A DNA stretch of 64,000 bases from Flavobacterium sp. NKUCC04_CG (GCF_019345525.1 NZ_JAHKRA010000004.1:62001-126000); one strand, 5' to 3'; positions 27,340 through 37,705 are shown, numbered from the stretch's first letter. The notes: generated by a model not told the origin, from the sequence alone. Translations and numbers: made by a program.

Positions 27340-28506
27340 ATGAATGCCTTATCAAGCACTACAGAAGAAATGCAACAGCATGGAATCTGTGTTATAATAC
27401 CCACTTACAACAATCCCAAAACACTTTCTCGCGTCATTGAAGGTGTTTTGTGTTTTACTACAGATATCATTATTGTCAACGATGGGTCTACGGACAATAC
27501 CCGCGCTATATTGAAGTCTTATAGTGACTTACATCAAATTCACTTTCCCACCAATTGTGGTAAGGGCTATGCGTTAAGGCAAGGTTTTAAAAAGGCTTTG
27601 GAGTTGGGATTCAGTTATGCCATCACCATAGATTCAGATGGACAACATTTCCCAGAGGACATTCCTGTTTTTGTAGAAAGTCAGTTGCAAGCGCAAAGCG
27701 ATACCCTGTGGATTGGCAGTCGCAATATGAATCAGGAAAGCGTGCCTAAAAAGAGCAGTTTTGGAAATAAGTTTTCCAATTTTTGGTTTTGGTTCGAAAC
27801 CGGTATTTCGTTGACCGATACTCAATCGGGATATAGAATGTATCCAATAAAAGCTATGCCCAAACGGTATATAACCCGTAAATTTGAATTCGAAATCGAA
27901 GTCATCGTTCGCACGGCATGGAAACACATTCCCGTGAGAAATATACCGATAAACGTATTGTACGATCCAGCCGAAAGAGTATCTCACTTTAGGCCTTTTA
28001 AAGATTTTACACGAATAAGTATATTGAATACCGTTTTAGTTCTTATTGCTTTATTATATATTTTTCCCCGAAATTTAATAGGGCAGTTTAAAAAAAAAAG
28101 TTTTTCGAAATTCTTAAGAGAGGATATACTTGGAAGCGACGATTCCAATGAGAAAAAGGCCTTGTCCATTGCCTTGGGCAGTTTTATAGGAATAGCTCCT
28201 TTATGGGGATTGCAATCGTTTTTATCGATATTTTTGGCCGCTGTATTTCGATTAAATAAAGTGTTGTCGTTTGCGTTTTCCAATGTGAGTATTCCGCCGA
28301 TGATTCCTTTTATAATCTATGGATCGCTACAAGTTGGCGGCATTTTTTACGCATCCAAAACCGTTTTTGACTTCGGTCAAATCTCTATGGAAATGCTGTC
28401 AAACCATCTCCTACAATATGTAATAGGGAGTTTTATATTAGCTACCATAGTAGCTACAGTATTGGGATTCGCCTCCTATATATTGTTTCAGTTTTCAAAA
28501 AAATAA
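27340..28506 (+). CDS. Family 2 glycosyltransferase fused to DUF2062
   Basis: A 388-residue protein with two parts. Residues about 15-220 form a dolichyl-phosphate-mannose-synthase-like GT2 domain (CVIIPTYNNPKTL, IIIVNDGSTDNT, ITIDSDGQHFPEDI with the DxD-like site). Residues about 270-388 form a membrane DUF2062 domain (IALGSFIGIAPLWGLQS). This fusion occurs in aryl-polyene/flexirubin clusters; the sugar donor and acceptor are not known. It is followed by the MMPL gene after 6 bases. Confidence 0.8.
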   Translation: MNALSSTTEEMQQHGICVIIPTYNNPKTLSRVIEGVLCFTTDIIIVNDGSTDNTRAILKSYSDLHQIHFPTNCGKGYALRQGFKKALELGFSYAITIDSDGQHFPEDIPVFVESQLQAQSDTLWIGSRNMNQESVPKKSSFGNKFSNFWFWFETGISLTDTQSGYRMYPIKAMPKRYITRKFEFEIEVIVRTAWKHIPVRNIPINVLYDPAERVSHFRPFKDFTRISILNTVLVLIALLYIFPRNLIGQFKKKSFSKFLREDILGSDDSNEKKALSIALGSFIGIAPLWGLQSFLSIFLAAVFRLNKVLSFAFSNVSIPPMIPFIIYGSLQVGGIFYASKTVFDFGQISMEMLSNHLLQYVIGSFILATIVATVLGFASYILFQFSKK

Positions 28507-28512
28507 ACCGTT

Positions 28513-31500
28513 ATGCATCAGTTTTTTTATCAAATTTACAAACGTGTTAATCAGAATAAATCAATTTCGATACTACTTTTCTTAGTAGCTTTATTGATCA
28601 TGGGTTATTTTGCCTATCAGATCAAGTTTGACGAAGACATTACGCGTATTATACCCAAAAATGAAAAAACAAACACGAGTTCAAAGGTCTTAAAGCAACT
28701 CAAATTTGCCGATAAAATTTCTGTCATCATCGAGAAGGATTCGACCGGTAGTTTGGACGACCTGACCGAAACGGCACAAGTGTTTTTAGATAGTATAGAG
28801 CGACTAAGTCCCTATATCAACAGCATACAAGGGCAAATTGATGAAGACAACATCAACCACACTTTTGATTTTATTTACGAGCATTTGCCCCTGTTTTTAG
28901 AAGAAGAAGACTACCTGCAAATCCAGCGAAAAATCGGTTCCGATAGCCTAGCGCAACTGGTTGAGAACAACTACAAAACCCTGATTTCTCCAACGGGTAT
29001 GGTTGCTAAAGAATTTATTCTAAAAGATCCAGCCGGTATCGGTTTTTTGGCATTAAAAAAACTGCAAAAACTCAATTTAAGCGACGATTACAAGCTCTAT
29101 AACGGTTTTGTTGTATCTCAAGACGAATCCAAATTATTGTTGTTTATCAATCCGACATTATCGGGTAGTGAAACCGAAAAAAACACCATCTTCACCGGTG
29201 AATTAAATGGTATAAAAGAACATATCAACGCGCATTTTAAAGGTAGATCTACTATAGATTATTTTGGACCGTCCTTTGTTGCAGTTGCCAATGCCAAACA
29301 AATCAAACACGATATTCAAACCACTGTTTTGATTTCGATGTGCGCTTTGATGTTGATTCTAATCTTTTTTTATAAAAAGATCTTTATTCCACTAATCATC
29401 TTTATTCCGTCCTTATTTAGCGGTTTATTCGCCTTGATGGTTTTGTACTTCTTAAAAGACTCCATCTCGGCTATTTCTTTGAGTATAGGTGCGGTATTGT
29501 TGGGAATAACCATTGATTATGCTTTGCATATCATGACGCATTACAAGCATTGCAGCGATACCAAAAGTTTATATAAAGAAATTACCAAACCCATTTTGAT
29601 GAGCAGCGGAACTACGGCAATCGCCTTTTTATGTTTGTTGTTTGTCAACTCAGAATCCCTAAAGGATTTGGGTGTGTTTGCTTCGATAACCGTTATGGCA
29701 TCGGGCATTATATCGTTGTTGATGATACCTCATTTGTATCATCCTAACAAAACCTTAGAAGAAAATCAGACCATAGTAGAGAAGGTAGCTCGCTTCGAAT
29801 TTGATAAGAGTAAAACACTGTTAATCGGATGCTTGTTGTTGGTATTGGTAAGCCTTTTTACCTTCCAAAAGGTCGGATTCGACGACGACCTTTCTAAGCT
29901 CAACTTCTTTCCAGCCGATCTAAAACGGGCAGAGGCCAAGTTAGAAGCGGGAACAGACAGAGAAACCAAAACCATTTATTTGGCCAAATACGGATCGGAT
30001 ATCGATGCGCTAATCAGTGAAAATTCGCACTTGTTTGCTCAATTAAACCGCGATGTTAAAGAGGGGAAAATTTTAAATTTCAGCTCCTTGGGGGGATTGA
30101 TTTTATCACAAAAGGATCAGGCAGCGCGCATCGAACGCTGGAATGCCTTTTGGACAACAACTATAGATACTGGCTTGTTGAAAAAACAATTGATTCAAGC
30201 GGGCGCGGTTTACGGTTTCAAACCCAATACCTATCAAGGTTTTTACCAATTGTTGGAAACGCCATTTTCAACGATTTCTTTAAAGGAGTATCAAGGACTG
30301 AATCCACAAATTATCGAGGAGTTTATCTCTCAAAATCAAGGGTTTTATACCTTGTCAACGCTCGTTAAATTAGACAACGACAAACGCGAATCCTTTGTGT
30401 TGGGCATGGCAGATGAAAAGAACTTATTGGTCATCGATCGTCAAAAGATGAACGAAACCTTTTTGGGTGAATTGGTCGATGACTTTAATAACCTTATCAA
30501 CTATTCTTTTGTCGCGATCGTATTGATCTTGTGGGTTTTCTTTAGGCGTATCGAGTTGGTAATCATCAGCATGATACCTATAGTGCTTACCGGATTGGTC
30601 ACCATGGGATTGATGGGACTGTTTCACATCGAATTTAATATATTTAGCACCATAGTTTGTACCCTTGTCTTTGGACATGGCGTTGATTTTACTATTTTTA
30701 TGACGGCCGCCTTACAAAAGGAATACTCCACTGGTAAAGACGAAATGCCCGCTTATCGAACCTCTATTTTGTTGGCGGTATTGACAACGATTTTGGCTAT
30801 TGGTGCCTTGGTTTTTGCCGAGCATCCCGCCTTAAAATCCATTTCCTTAGTATCGCTAATTGGGATGTTTGCCGCCGTGATCATTACCTTTGTACTCTAT
30901 CCGATTTTGTTTCGAATATTTATCATCAATAGACCTAAAAAGGGCAAATCGCCTTTGACTATACGCTTGTTTTTTCACTCGTGTTTTTCATTCCTGTATT
31001 ACGGTTTGGTAGGGGTGTTGTTTTCTTTGATCATTCGATTATTTATGATTGTGGCTCCGGTAAGTCAACTGACAAAGTATAAGGTGTTCAGCCGGGGAAT
31101 GTCGTGGTTTATGACTTCCGTTTTGTATTTGAATCCCTTTGTTAAAAAGGGAACAATCAATAAAAATGGCGAAGATTTTAGCAAACCCGCTATTATTATT
31201 TCCAACCACACCTCTTTTTTAGACACCTTGGCCATAGGTATGGTATATCCCAATATTGTTTTTTTGATTAACGAATGGGTATATAATTCGCCGATTTTTG
31301 GTAAACTCGTGCGTATGGCTGGGTTTTATCCGGTTTCTCAAGGCATTGAAAACAGTTTGAACAAATTGCAAGAACGCGTGGATCAGGGTTTTTCGTTAAT
31401 GATTTTCCCAGAGGGCACCCGATCGATTGACAATGATGTTAAGCGCTTTCACAAGGGCGCCTTTTATTTGGCTCAAGAGTTAAAAATGGACGTATTGCCG

Positions 31501-32187
31501 ATCTATATACACGGTAATTCAGAGGTGATTCCCAAGGGAGACCACATCATTTACGACGGGCAAATCATCAATGTAATTGGGGATCGAATCCGTTATGACG
31601 ATACCACTTTTGGCAAAGAATATGCTGAAAGAACTAAGAAAATCAGCCAACACTTTAGAGCGGATTTTAGTGCTATTAGAAAAGAATTGGAAGATGAGAA
31701 CTATTTTAAAAAGAAATTACTTCTCAGTTATCGTTATAAAGAGTACGAAATAGAGCAAACGGTAAAAAGTGATTTTGAGAAATACAAAACCGCCATGTAC
31801 CGTTGCAACAGTTATATCAGCGACACGGCAACGATTCTTCATATCGCGAACGACTATGGGCAGTGGGATTTTATATTAACACTCCAACAGGCTAAGCGAA
31901 AAGTTTACAGTTGGATTAGGGATCCAGAGCGCAGAGCCGTTGCACAAACCAATTATTTGGCAAAGATTCGCAACATTACTTATCTCGATGAAATAACGGA
32001 TCAAACTCCAGCTTGTGAAGTTTTGTTGATCAGTACAGACTATAAAATAGAGCATATACCGTTGCATATAAAAACGCTGATTGTTTTAAGCGATTTACCG
32101 CAAAGTAATCAGGAGTTTGCTTCTTATGAATTAGAATATCAAGATGCGTATATTAGCGTGTTAAAACGTCGGCAAAATGGAGTATAA
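28513..32187 (+). CDS. MMPL/RND-type exporter fused to a lysophospholipid-type acyltransferase
   Basis: A 1224-residue fusion. Residues 1-about 830 are an MMPL transporter: a first helix at 19-36, a periplasmic domain, six helices (about 265-415), a second periplasmic domain and six more helices (about 660-800). From about residue 870 a PlsC-type acyltransferase follows, with NHTSFLD (H899, D904) and FPEGTRS (about 967). The last about 170 residues are of unknown type. The fusion suggests that acyl (polyene) ester formation is coupled to flipping or export of the product. It overlaps the next gene by 11 bases. Confidence 0.85.
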   Translation: MHQFFYQIYKRVNQNKSISILLFLVALLIMGYFAYQIKFDEDITRIIPKNEKTNTSSKVLKQLKFADKISVIIEKDSTGSLDDLTETAQVFLDSIERLSPYINSIQGQIDEDNINHTFDFIYEHLPLFLEEEDYLQIQRKIGSDSLAQLVENNYKTLISPTGMVAKEFILKDPAGIGFLALKKLQKLNLSDDYKLYNGFVVSQDESKLLLFINPTLSGSETEKNTIFTGELNGIKEHINAHFKGRSTIDYFGPSFVAVANAKQIKHDIQTTVLISMCALMLILIFFYKKIFIPLIIFIPSLFSGLFALMVLYFLKDSISAISLSIGAVLLGITIDYALHIMTHYKHCSDTKSLYKEITKPILMSSGTTAIAFLCLLFVNSESLKDLGVFASITVMASGIISLLMIPHLYHPNKTLEENQTIVEKVARFEFDKSKTLLIGCLLLVLVSLFTFQKVGFDDDLSKLNFFPADLKRAEAKLEAGTDRETKTIYLAKYGSDIDALISENSHLFAQLNRDVKEGKILNFSSLGGLILSQKDQAARIERWNAFWTTTIDTGLLKKQLIQAGAVYGFKPNTYQGFYQLLETPFSTISLKEYQGLNPQIIEEFISQNQGFYTLSTLVKLDNDKRESFVLGMADEKNLLVIDRQKMNETFLGELVDDFNNLINYSFVAIVLILWVFFRRIELVIISMIPIVLTGLVTMGLMGLFHIEFNIFSTIVCTLVFGHGVDFTIFMTAALQKEYSTGKDEMPAYRTSILLAVLTTILAIGALVFAEHPALKSISLVSLIGMFAAVIITFVLYPILFRIFIINRPKKGKSPLTIRLFFHSCFSFLYYGLVGVLFSLIIRLFMIVAPVSQLTKYKVFSRGMSWFMTSVLYLNPFVKKGTINKNGEDFSKPAIIISNHTSFLDTLAIGMVYPNIVFLINEWVYNSPIFGKLVRMAGFYPVSQGIENSLNKLQERVDQGFSLMIFPEGTRSIDNDVKRFHKGAFYLAQELKMDVLPIYIHGNSEVIPKGDHIIYDGQIINVIGDRIRYDDTTFGKEYAERTKKISQHFRADFSAIRKELEDENYFKKKLLLSYRYKEYEIEQTVKSDFEKYKTAMYRCNSYISDTATILHIANDYGQWDFILTLQQAKRKVYSWIRDPERRAVAQTNYLAKIRNITYLDEITDQTPACEVLLISTDYKIEHIPLHIKTLIVLSDLPQSNQEFASYELEYQDAYISVLKRRQNGV

Positions 32188-33718
32188 ACAGTATGATGTA
32201 GTGGTCGTTGGGAGTGGATTGGGTGGATTGGTTTCAGCTGTTATCCTAGCGAAAGAGGGTAAAAAGGTCTGTGTATTGGAAAAGAACAACCAATACGGAG
32301 GCAATTTACAAACCTTTGTACGCGACAAAACCATCTTCGATACGGGAGTTCATTATATTGGCGGACTGGACAAAGGCCAAAACCTGTATCGGTATTTTTC
32401 CTATTTGGGCATTATGAAAGACTTGAAACTGCATAAGATGGATCAAGATCGTTATGATGTCGTTACATTTGATGGCGATGAAAACCAATATCCTCATGCT
32501 CAGGGTTATGAAAACTTCGTGGCGCAATTGGTGAGCTATTTTCCGGAAGAAGAAGCCAATATCAAAGCCTACTTAAAAAAGATTCAAGAAATGTGTCATG
32601 CTTTTCCGATGTACAGCTTGGAAAAGGGAAGCGGTTATAGTGAAGAAGTACTTTCGATCAATGCCAAAGAATATATCGACAGCGTTTCATCTAACGAGAA
32701 ATTGAAAGCCATTTTAGCCGGTACTAATTTTCTATATGCGGGCGATGCGCAACGTACGCCCTTATATGTACATGCACTTTCTGTCAACTCCTATATAAAC
32801 AGTTCTTGGAGATGCATAAACGGGGGTAGTCAAATATCCAAATTATTGATCAAAGAACTAAAAAAATACGGTGGGGAAACCTATAAGCACACTGAAATAG
32901 TCGACTTTCTTTTTGAAGACAATCAAGTAAAGGCTTGTGTTGCTAAAGATGGAAAGCGGTTTTATGCAAAGGAATTTATCTCCAATATCAATCTAAAGAC
33001 CACATTAGAAATGGTTGGGGTAGAGCATTTCTCCAAACCGTTTACACGTAGAATTATGGGCTTGGAAGTGGTTCCGTCTGTTTTTACTGTTTACTTGGTT
33101 TTAAGACCCAATAGTTTTCCCTATCAAAATTACAATACCTATCATTTCGATTCTATAGATTCGGTTTGGAACACCTATGAGAATCCTAAAGAAAGCTGGC
33201 CCAATTTGGTGGTATCTACCATGAATTGTTCCAGTGCCGATCAGCAATGGGGTGACAGCATGACCATCATGACCTATATGGATATCAAGGAGTTTGAAAA
33301 GTGGGAGGAGACTTTTAATATTTCTACCATACAAGACAAAAAGAGCAGAAGTGAATCCTACGAACGCTTTAAGTTAGAAAAAGCAAACTTGCTTTTAAAT
33401 CAATTGGAAAAAAAATTCCCAACGATAAAAGCGTCTATATCCAAAATGTACACCTCTTCACCCTTGTCTTATCGCGATTTTATAGGAGCGGAAAACGGAA
33501 ACATGTATGGTTTTGTCAAAGATTCCAACAACCCGATGAAAACCTTTATCTCTGCGCGTTCCAAACTGGGGAATTTTTTCTTTACCGGTCAAAACGTCGG
33601 AATGCACGGCATATTGGGAGTTACGATAGGTGCATTTGTAACCTGCTCAGAAATGTTGGGTAGAGATCATTTGTTGAATAGACTACATCAAGAACTCGAT
33701 GCATATGAAGAACATTAA
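32177..33718 (+). CDS. Phytoene-desaturase-like FAD oxidoreductase
   Basis: A 513-residue flavoprotein of the carotenoid desaturase/isomerase superfamily: VVVVGSGLGGLVSAVILA at residues 8-25, VLEKNNQYGGN and the C-terminal FFTGQNVGMHGILGVTIGA FAD loop. In a polyene cluster it may oxidise or isomerise double bonds; the substrate is not evident from sequence. Coupled to both neighbours by overlaps (11 and 20 bases). Confidence 0.8.
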   Translation: MEYKQYDVVVVGSGLGGLVSAVILAKEGKKVCVLEKNNQYGGNLQTFVRDKTIFDTGVHYIGGLDKGQNLYRYFSYLGIMKDLKLHKMDQDRYDVVTFDGDENQYPHAQGYENFVAQLVSYFPEEEANIKAYLKKIQEMCHAFPMYSLEKGSGYSEEVLSINAKEYIDSVSSNEKLKAILAGTNFLYAGDAQRTPLYVHALSVNSYINSSWRCINGGSQISKLLIKELKKYGGETYKHTEIVDFLFEDNQVKACVAKDGKRFYAKEFISNINLKTTLEMVGVEHFSKPFTRRIMGLEVVPSVFTVYLVLRPNSFPYQNYNTYHFDSIDSVWNTYENPKESWPNLVVSTMNCSSADQQWGDSMTIMTYMDIKEFEKWEETFNISTIQDKKSRSESYERFKLEKANLLLNQLEKKFPTIKASISKMYTSSPLSYRDFIGAENGNMYGFVKDSNNPMKTFISARSKLGNFFFTGQNVGMHGILGVTIGAFVTCSEMLGRDHLLNRLHQELDAYEEH

Positions 33719-35366
33719 AATCTTTTTAGGTCTTTTATTGTTGTTGCTATCTACCTCTTGTATGGTTAAAAAAGGATGGAGTGATACGCCTGATTTTGGG
33801 ACATTTGACAGCATTCGACCGCAATTGATCAAAATAAACGATTCTACTGCGACGGTGGGTACTAATTTTATTATTAAAAACCGCCAACAGCTTTGGGAAT
33901 TGTATACCACGGGTGATCCCTTGCAAATTGGATATAAAACCGGTGTGTTGACTCAAGATTTATATCACTTTCAGGAAGAAGTGTTTTTTTCAAAAGTGGA
34001 AGAACTGATTCCTTCGCCTTGGAAACAGCGGATGTTGGTCAAATTATTAAAATACTACAACCGGGATATCCTTTCCTATATCCCTTTGGAATACCAATTG
34101 GAAATTTATGGAGTCTCCGAATATGCTTCTGATCAACACGATTTTTTGGGTAAAAAATATGAACGCAACATCTACTTGCACGGAGCACACGACATCGGAC
34201 ACGCGTTTCAGGATTTGGCCTTGGTAGGTTGTTCGTCCTTGGCTGTTTGGGATGATAAATCGGCAGACGGTTCGATGTTAATTGGCCGTAATTTCGATTT
34301 TTATGCCGGGGATGATTTTGCGAAAAACAAAATCATTTCATTCGTCAAACCCGAAAAAGGCCATGCTTTTATGTCCGTAACCTGGGCTGGAATGACCGGA
34401 GTGGTTTCGGGCATGAATGCCGAGGGATTGACCGTTACTATAAACGCGGCCAAATCGAGTATTCCGCTCAAGGCCAAAACGCCTATTTCGATACTGGCTA
34501 GGGAAATTCTCCAATACGCTACGACCATCGACGAAGCCATCGCGATTGCGAAAGACAAAAAAGTATTTGTATCCGAATCGATTATGGTGGGAAGTGCTGC
34601 CGATAGGCAAGTGGTATTATTGGAAATTTCTCCAAAAAAGTTTGATGTTTATCGCGTGGAAAACAACAATTATATCTTGTGTTCCAATCACTTTCAAAGT
34701 GAGGCATACCAGTCGGATAAGCGAAATTTGGATCAAATCGAGCAGAGTCATTCCGCTTACAGATGGGACAAGATGAATCAGCTTATTGACGAAAGCGACA
34801 AACTCAATCCCGAAAAAATGGCAGCAATCTTAAGAGAGAAAGACGGTTTGCATGGCAGGCAATTGGGTTATGGCAATGAAAAAGCTTTAAATCAATTGTT
34901 GGCACACCATGCCGTCATCTTCAAACCCGAGCAGCGCTTGGTCTGGGTATCATCCAATCCGTATCAATTGGGAGAATTTGTAGCCTATGACCTCAATAAA
35001 ATATTTGGAGAAGATCTTAAGACTGCTCAAACCTTGGGTATAGACAGTTTGATCATCGCCAAAGATCCTTTTTTGGAGACGGTTGATTATGAGAATTACG
35101 AAAAATACAGACAAATAGATAGGGAAATACAACAAAAAATCAGTGATAAATCCGTCATTTCTGCAGAAGAAATAACGGCATATCAGCAATTAAATCCCGA
35201 ACTTTGGTCGGTATATTTTTGGGCTGGAAAATATTACTATCAAAAAGGGTATTTTAAAGAGGCCCAAATAGAATTTGAAAAGGCAAAAACGAAGGAAATA
35301 ACCACCGATTTAGAGCGTAAAACGGTTGAGAAATACCTTAGAAAAACACAGAGAAGATGCAGATAA
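33705..35366 (+). CDS. C45-family (acyltransferase/choloylglycine-hydrolase-like) lipoprotein
   Basis: A 553-residue lipoprotein from the ATG at 33705, with lipobox LSTSC (Cys19). The Ntn-hydrolase domain has GCSSLAVWDDKSADG with the probable nucleophile Cys, then GRNFDFY, WAGMTGVVSGMNAEGLTVT, all characteristic of peptidase family C45 and related amide hydrolases. The C-terminal about 80 residues resemble TPR helices. As an exported protein in a pigment cluster, it could hydrolyse or transfer an acyl group at the outer face of a membrane. It overlaps the ligase gene by 10 bases. Confidence 0.75.
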   Translation: MKNIKIFLGLLLLLLSTSCMVKKGWSDTPDFGTFDSIRPQLIKINDSTATVGTNFIIKNRQQLWELYTTGDPLQIGYKTGVLTQDLYHFQEEVFFSKVEELIPSPWKQRMLVKLLKYYNRDILSYIPLEYQLEIYGVSEYASDQHDFLGKKYERNIYLHGAHDIGHAFQDLALVGCSSLAVWDDKSADGSMLIGRNFDFYAGDDFAKNKIISFVKPEKGHAFMSVTWAGMTGVVSGMNAEGLTVTINAAKSSIPLKAKTPISILAREILQYATTIDEAIAIAKDKKVFVSESIMVGSAADRQVVLLEISPKKFDVYRVENNNYILCSNHFQSEAYQSDKRNLDQIEQSHSAYRWDKMNQLIDESDKLNPEKMAAILREKDGLHGRQLGYGNEKALNQLLAHHAVIFKPEQRLVWVSSNPYQLGEFVAYDLNKIFGEDLKTAQTLGIDSLIIAKDPFLETVDYENYEKYRQIDREIQQKISDKSVISAEEITAYQQLNPELWSVYFWAGKYYYQKGYFKEAQIEFEKAKTKEITTDLERKTVEKYLRKTQRRCR

Positions 35367-36667
35367 TACCATCGATTGAGTTGGCTTCCGAGGCGGCTAT
35401 CAAAACATTTCAGGAAGGTAAACTCAGGGAATTACTGGTTTATTTAAAGGATAAGTCACCGTATTATCGCGAGCAATTTAAAGCGAAAGGGATTGATATT
35501 TCGAGCATACGCACACTGGAAGACCTGTCGCTATTGCCGGTTACTACTAAAGATAACTTACAGGCTTTTAACGACGATTTCTTTTGTGTTCCCAAAACCG
35601 ACATTATCGACTATGCAACCACATCCGGGACGCTTGGAAATCCGGTAACCTTTGGTATGACCGATGGCGATTTGGATCGTTTGGCTTATAACGAAATGAT
35701 TTCTTTTCAATGCGCAGGGATTAGACAGGGTGATTTGGTACAACTGATGACGACTATGGACCGTCGTTTTATGGCTGGCTTGGCGTATTTTTTAGGCCTG
35801 CGTAAACTAGGTGCTGGAGTAATCCGCGTTGGAGCGGGTATTCCGCAATTGCAATGGGATTCCATCCTAAAATACCAACCGAAATACTTGATTGGCGTGC
35901 CGTCTTTTTTGTTAAAACTGATTGAATTTGCCGAACACCATCAAATCGATTACCAAAACTCGAGTATTGAGGGAGTAATCTGTATAGGAGAAACCCTTAG
36001 AACAGCCGATTTAAAACCGAATATATTAGCACAACGCATCACGGACAAATGGGACATTAAATTGTTTTCGACCTATGCTTCTACCGAGATGAGTGCTGCA
36101 TTTACGGAGTGCGAATATTTTCAGGGCGGGCATCACCATCCCGAATTGATCATCACTGAAATCTTGGACGAAAACAACCAAGCGGTTCCATCGGGTCAAA
36201 TAGGGGAGTTGACCGTCACCACTTTGGGTATAGAAGCTTTGCCGTTGCTGCGTTTTAAAACCGGCGATATGGTGCGCAAACACCCCGCTCCTTGTACTTG
36301 TGGTAGAACCACCTATAGAATAGGCCCCGTAGAAGGACGCAAACAACACATGATTAAATATAAGGGTACCACTTTGTATCCGCCAGCAATGCACGATTTA
36401 TTGGCGTCTTTTGACGAGATTAAACTGCATTTAATCGAAATATCCAATAACGATATCGGTACCGACGACATCTTGATTCGCGTGGTTACTTCCAACGATT
36501 CGGTTGATTTCTTAAACGTTATCAAGGACCTATTTAGAGCCAAATTGCGCGTAACGCCGCGTATAGAATTTAACGATTTTGAGGTACTACAAAAAATTGT
36601 TTTTAACCCGATGAATCGCAAACCCACCACCTTTATCGACAAAAGAGAGTCGCAAAATTTGGTGTAA
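35357..36667 (+). CDS. Phenylacetate-CoA-ligase-like adenylating enzyme (coumarate activation candidate)
   Basis: A 436-residue ANL-superfamily enzyme of the PaaK type. The P-loop is YATTSGTLGNPVTFG, the A5-like motif STYASTEMSAAFTECE, and RFKTGDMVRK plus a Cys-rich loop (APCTCGRTTYRIGP) follow, as in PaaK. Since the cluster has a tyrosine ammonia-lyase, the likely substrate is 4-coumarate, activated as a CoA or ACP thioester to prime polyene synthesis. Last gene of the pigment cluster on this strand. Confidence 0.75.
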   Translation: MQIIPSIELASEAAIKTFQEGKLRELLVYLKDKSPYYREQFKAKGIDISSIRTLEDLSLLPVTTKDNLQAFNDDFFCVPKTDIIDYATTSGTLGNPVTFGMTDGDLDRLAYNEMISFQCAGIRQGDLVQLMTTMDRRFMAGLAYFLGLRKLGAGVIRVGAGIPQLQWDSILKYQPKYLIGVPSFLLKLIEFAEHHQIDYQNSSIEGVICIGETLRTADLKPNILAQRITDKWDIKLFSTYASTEMSAAFTECEYFQGGHHHPELIITEILDENNQAVPSGQIGELTVTTLGIEALPLLRFKTGDMVRKHPAPCTCGRTTYRIGPVEGRKQHMIKYKGTTLYPPAMHDLLASFDEIKLHLIEISNNDIGTDDILIRVVTSNDSVDFLNVIKDLFRAKLRVTPRIEFNDFEVLQKIVFNPMNRKPTTFIDKRESQNLV

Positions 36668-36730
36668 GTTTAGGTAAAACAAGTAAAATTTTAAGGTGTT
36701 GTTGACGCAACTGCAGTTGATATTATAAAA

Positions 36731-37522
36731 ATGATGGAAGTAATTATTGGGGATTTGTTTACTTACGAAACCCTGTTGTTGTGTTTGGTGTCGTTATGTG
36801 CGGGATTTATTGACTCTATAGTAGGTGGAGGTGGACTGCTGCAAACACCGGCCATGTTGGTTATCTTACCGCAGTATCCCATTGCCACTTTATTTGGAAC
36901 CACTAAAATACCTTCTTTGACGGGTACGGCTTTTTCGGCCTATCGGTATTCCAAAAGCGTTGCGGTAGATTGGAAATTATTAGTCCCCATAGCTGCATTG
37001 GCTTTTGCTGGCGCTTTATTGGGAGCTCATACGATTACCTTGGTCAGTGGGGCGGGTATCAAACCCGTTATTTTAGTACTGCTGATCAGTATTGCTGTCT
37101 ATACCTATTCGCGAAAGGATTTCGGATTGCAATCTCAACAGACGCGTACTAAAATCAACCAATTGATTATCGGTTTGGTCTTTGGATTTGCAATCGGTTT
37201 TTACGACGGTATGATCGGACCGGGAACCGGAACTTTTTTATTATTGGCGTTTGTATCCTTGATAGGCTACGATTTTCTGCAAGCGACGACCAGTGCTAAA
37301 TACATCAATGTGGCTACGAATATAGCGGCCATGTTGTATTTTGCGCAATCGGGACATATCCTTTATCAATATGCCATTCCGATGGCGGTTTTTAACCTTT
37401 TGGGGGCGTTTTTAGGCGTAAAGCTTGCCTTGTTGAAAGGAAACTCCTTTGTACGGATATTCTTTCTGATAATCGTCGGTATTACCATATTGCGATTTTC
37501 GTGGGATGTATTTGTCAAATAG
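36731..37522 (+). CDS. TauE/SafE family membrane exporter
   Basis: A 263-residue polytopic membrane protein with eight hydrophobic segments and the TauE/SafE signatures GGGGLLQTPAMLV near residue 32 and GFYDGMIGPGTGTFLLLAF in the second half. The family is linked to sulfite, sulfonate or organic anion export; the substrate here is unknown. It sits between the pigment cluster and tRNA-Ser. Confidence 0.85.
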   Translation: MMEVIIGDLFTYETLLLCLVSLCAGFIDSIVGGGGLLQTPAMLVILPQYPIATLFGTTKIPSLTGTAFSAYRYSKSVAVDWKLLVPIAALAFAGALLGAHTITLVSGAGIKPVILVLLISIAVYTYSRKDFGLQSQQTRTKINQLIIGLVFGFAIGFYDGMIGPGTGTFLLLAFVSLIGYDFLQATTSAKYINVATNIAAMLYFAQSGHILYQYAIPMAVFNLLGAFLGVKLALLKGNSFVRIFFLIIVGITILRFSWDVFVK

Positions 37523-37599
37523 CGTTAGGTAGGCTTAATTAGAACAGCTACTCCATTAAAAATATCAATAAAAAAACTTTTTACAACCGATATAAATCC

Positions 37600-37607
37600 T
37601 ATATTTG
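37600..37607 (+). promoter_or_regulatory. -7 promoter element (TATATTTG) of tRNA-Ser
   Basis: A perfect TAnnTTTG box 11 bases before the tRNA 5' end. TTTTTAC upstream is a possible weak -33 element. Confidence 0.6.
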
Positions 37608-37617
37608 CACTCGAATT

Positions 37618-37705
37618 AGAGAGGTGGCCGAGCGGTCGAAGGCGCACGCCTGGAAAGCGTGTATACCTCAAAAGGGTATCGAGGGTTCGAATCCCTTCCT
37701 CTCTG
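37618..37705 (+). tRNA. tRNA-Ser (anticodon GGA)
   Basis: An 88-nt class II tRNA. The acceptor stem AGAGAGG (37618-37624) pairs with CCTCTCT (37698-37704), discriminator G at 37705. TGGCCGAGCGG opens the D arm, the anticodon stem is CACGC/GCGTG around the loop CTGGAAA (anticodon GGA), a long variable arm follows (TATACCTCAAAAGGGTATC), and GGTTCGAATC is the T loop. CCA is not encoded. The gene is the probable integration target of the following element, because its 3' end is duplicated downstream. Confidence 0.95.
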
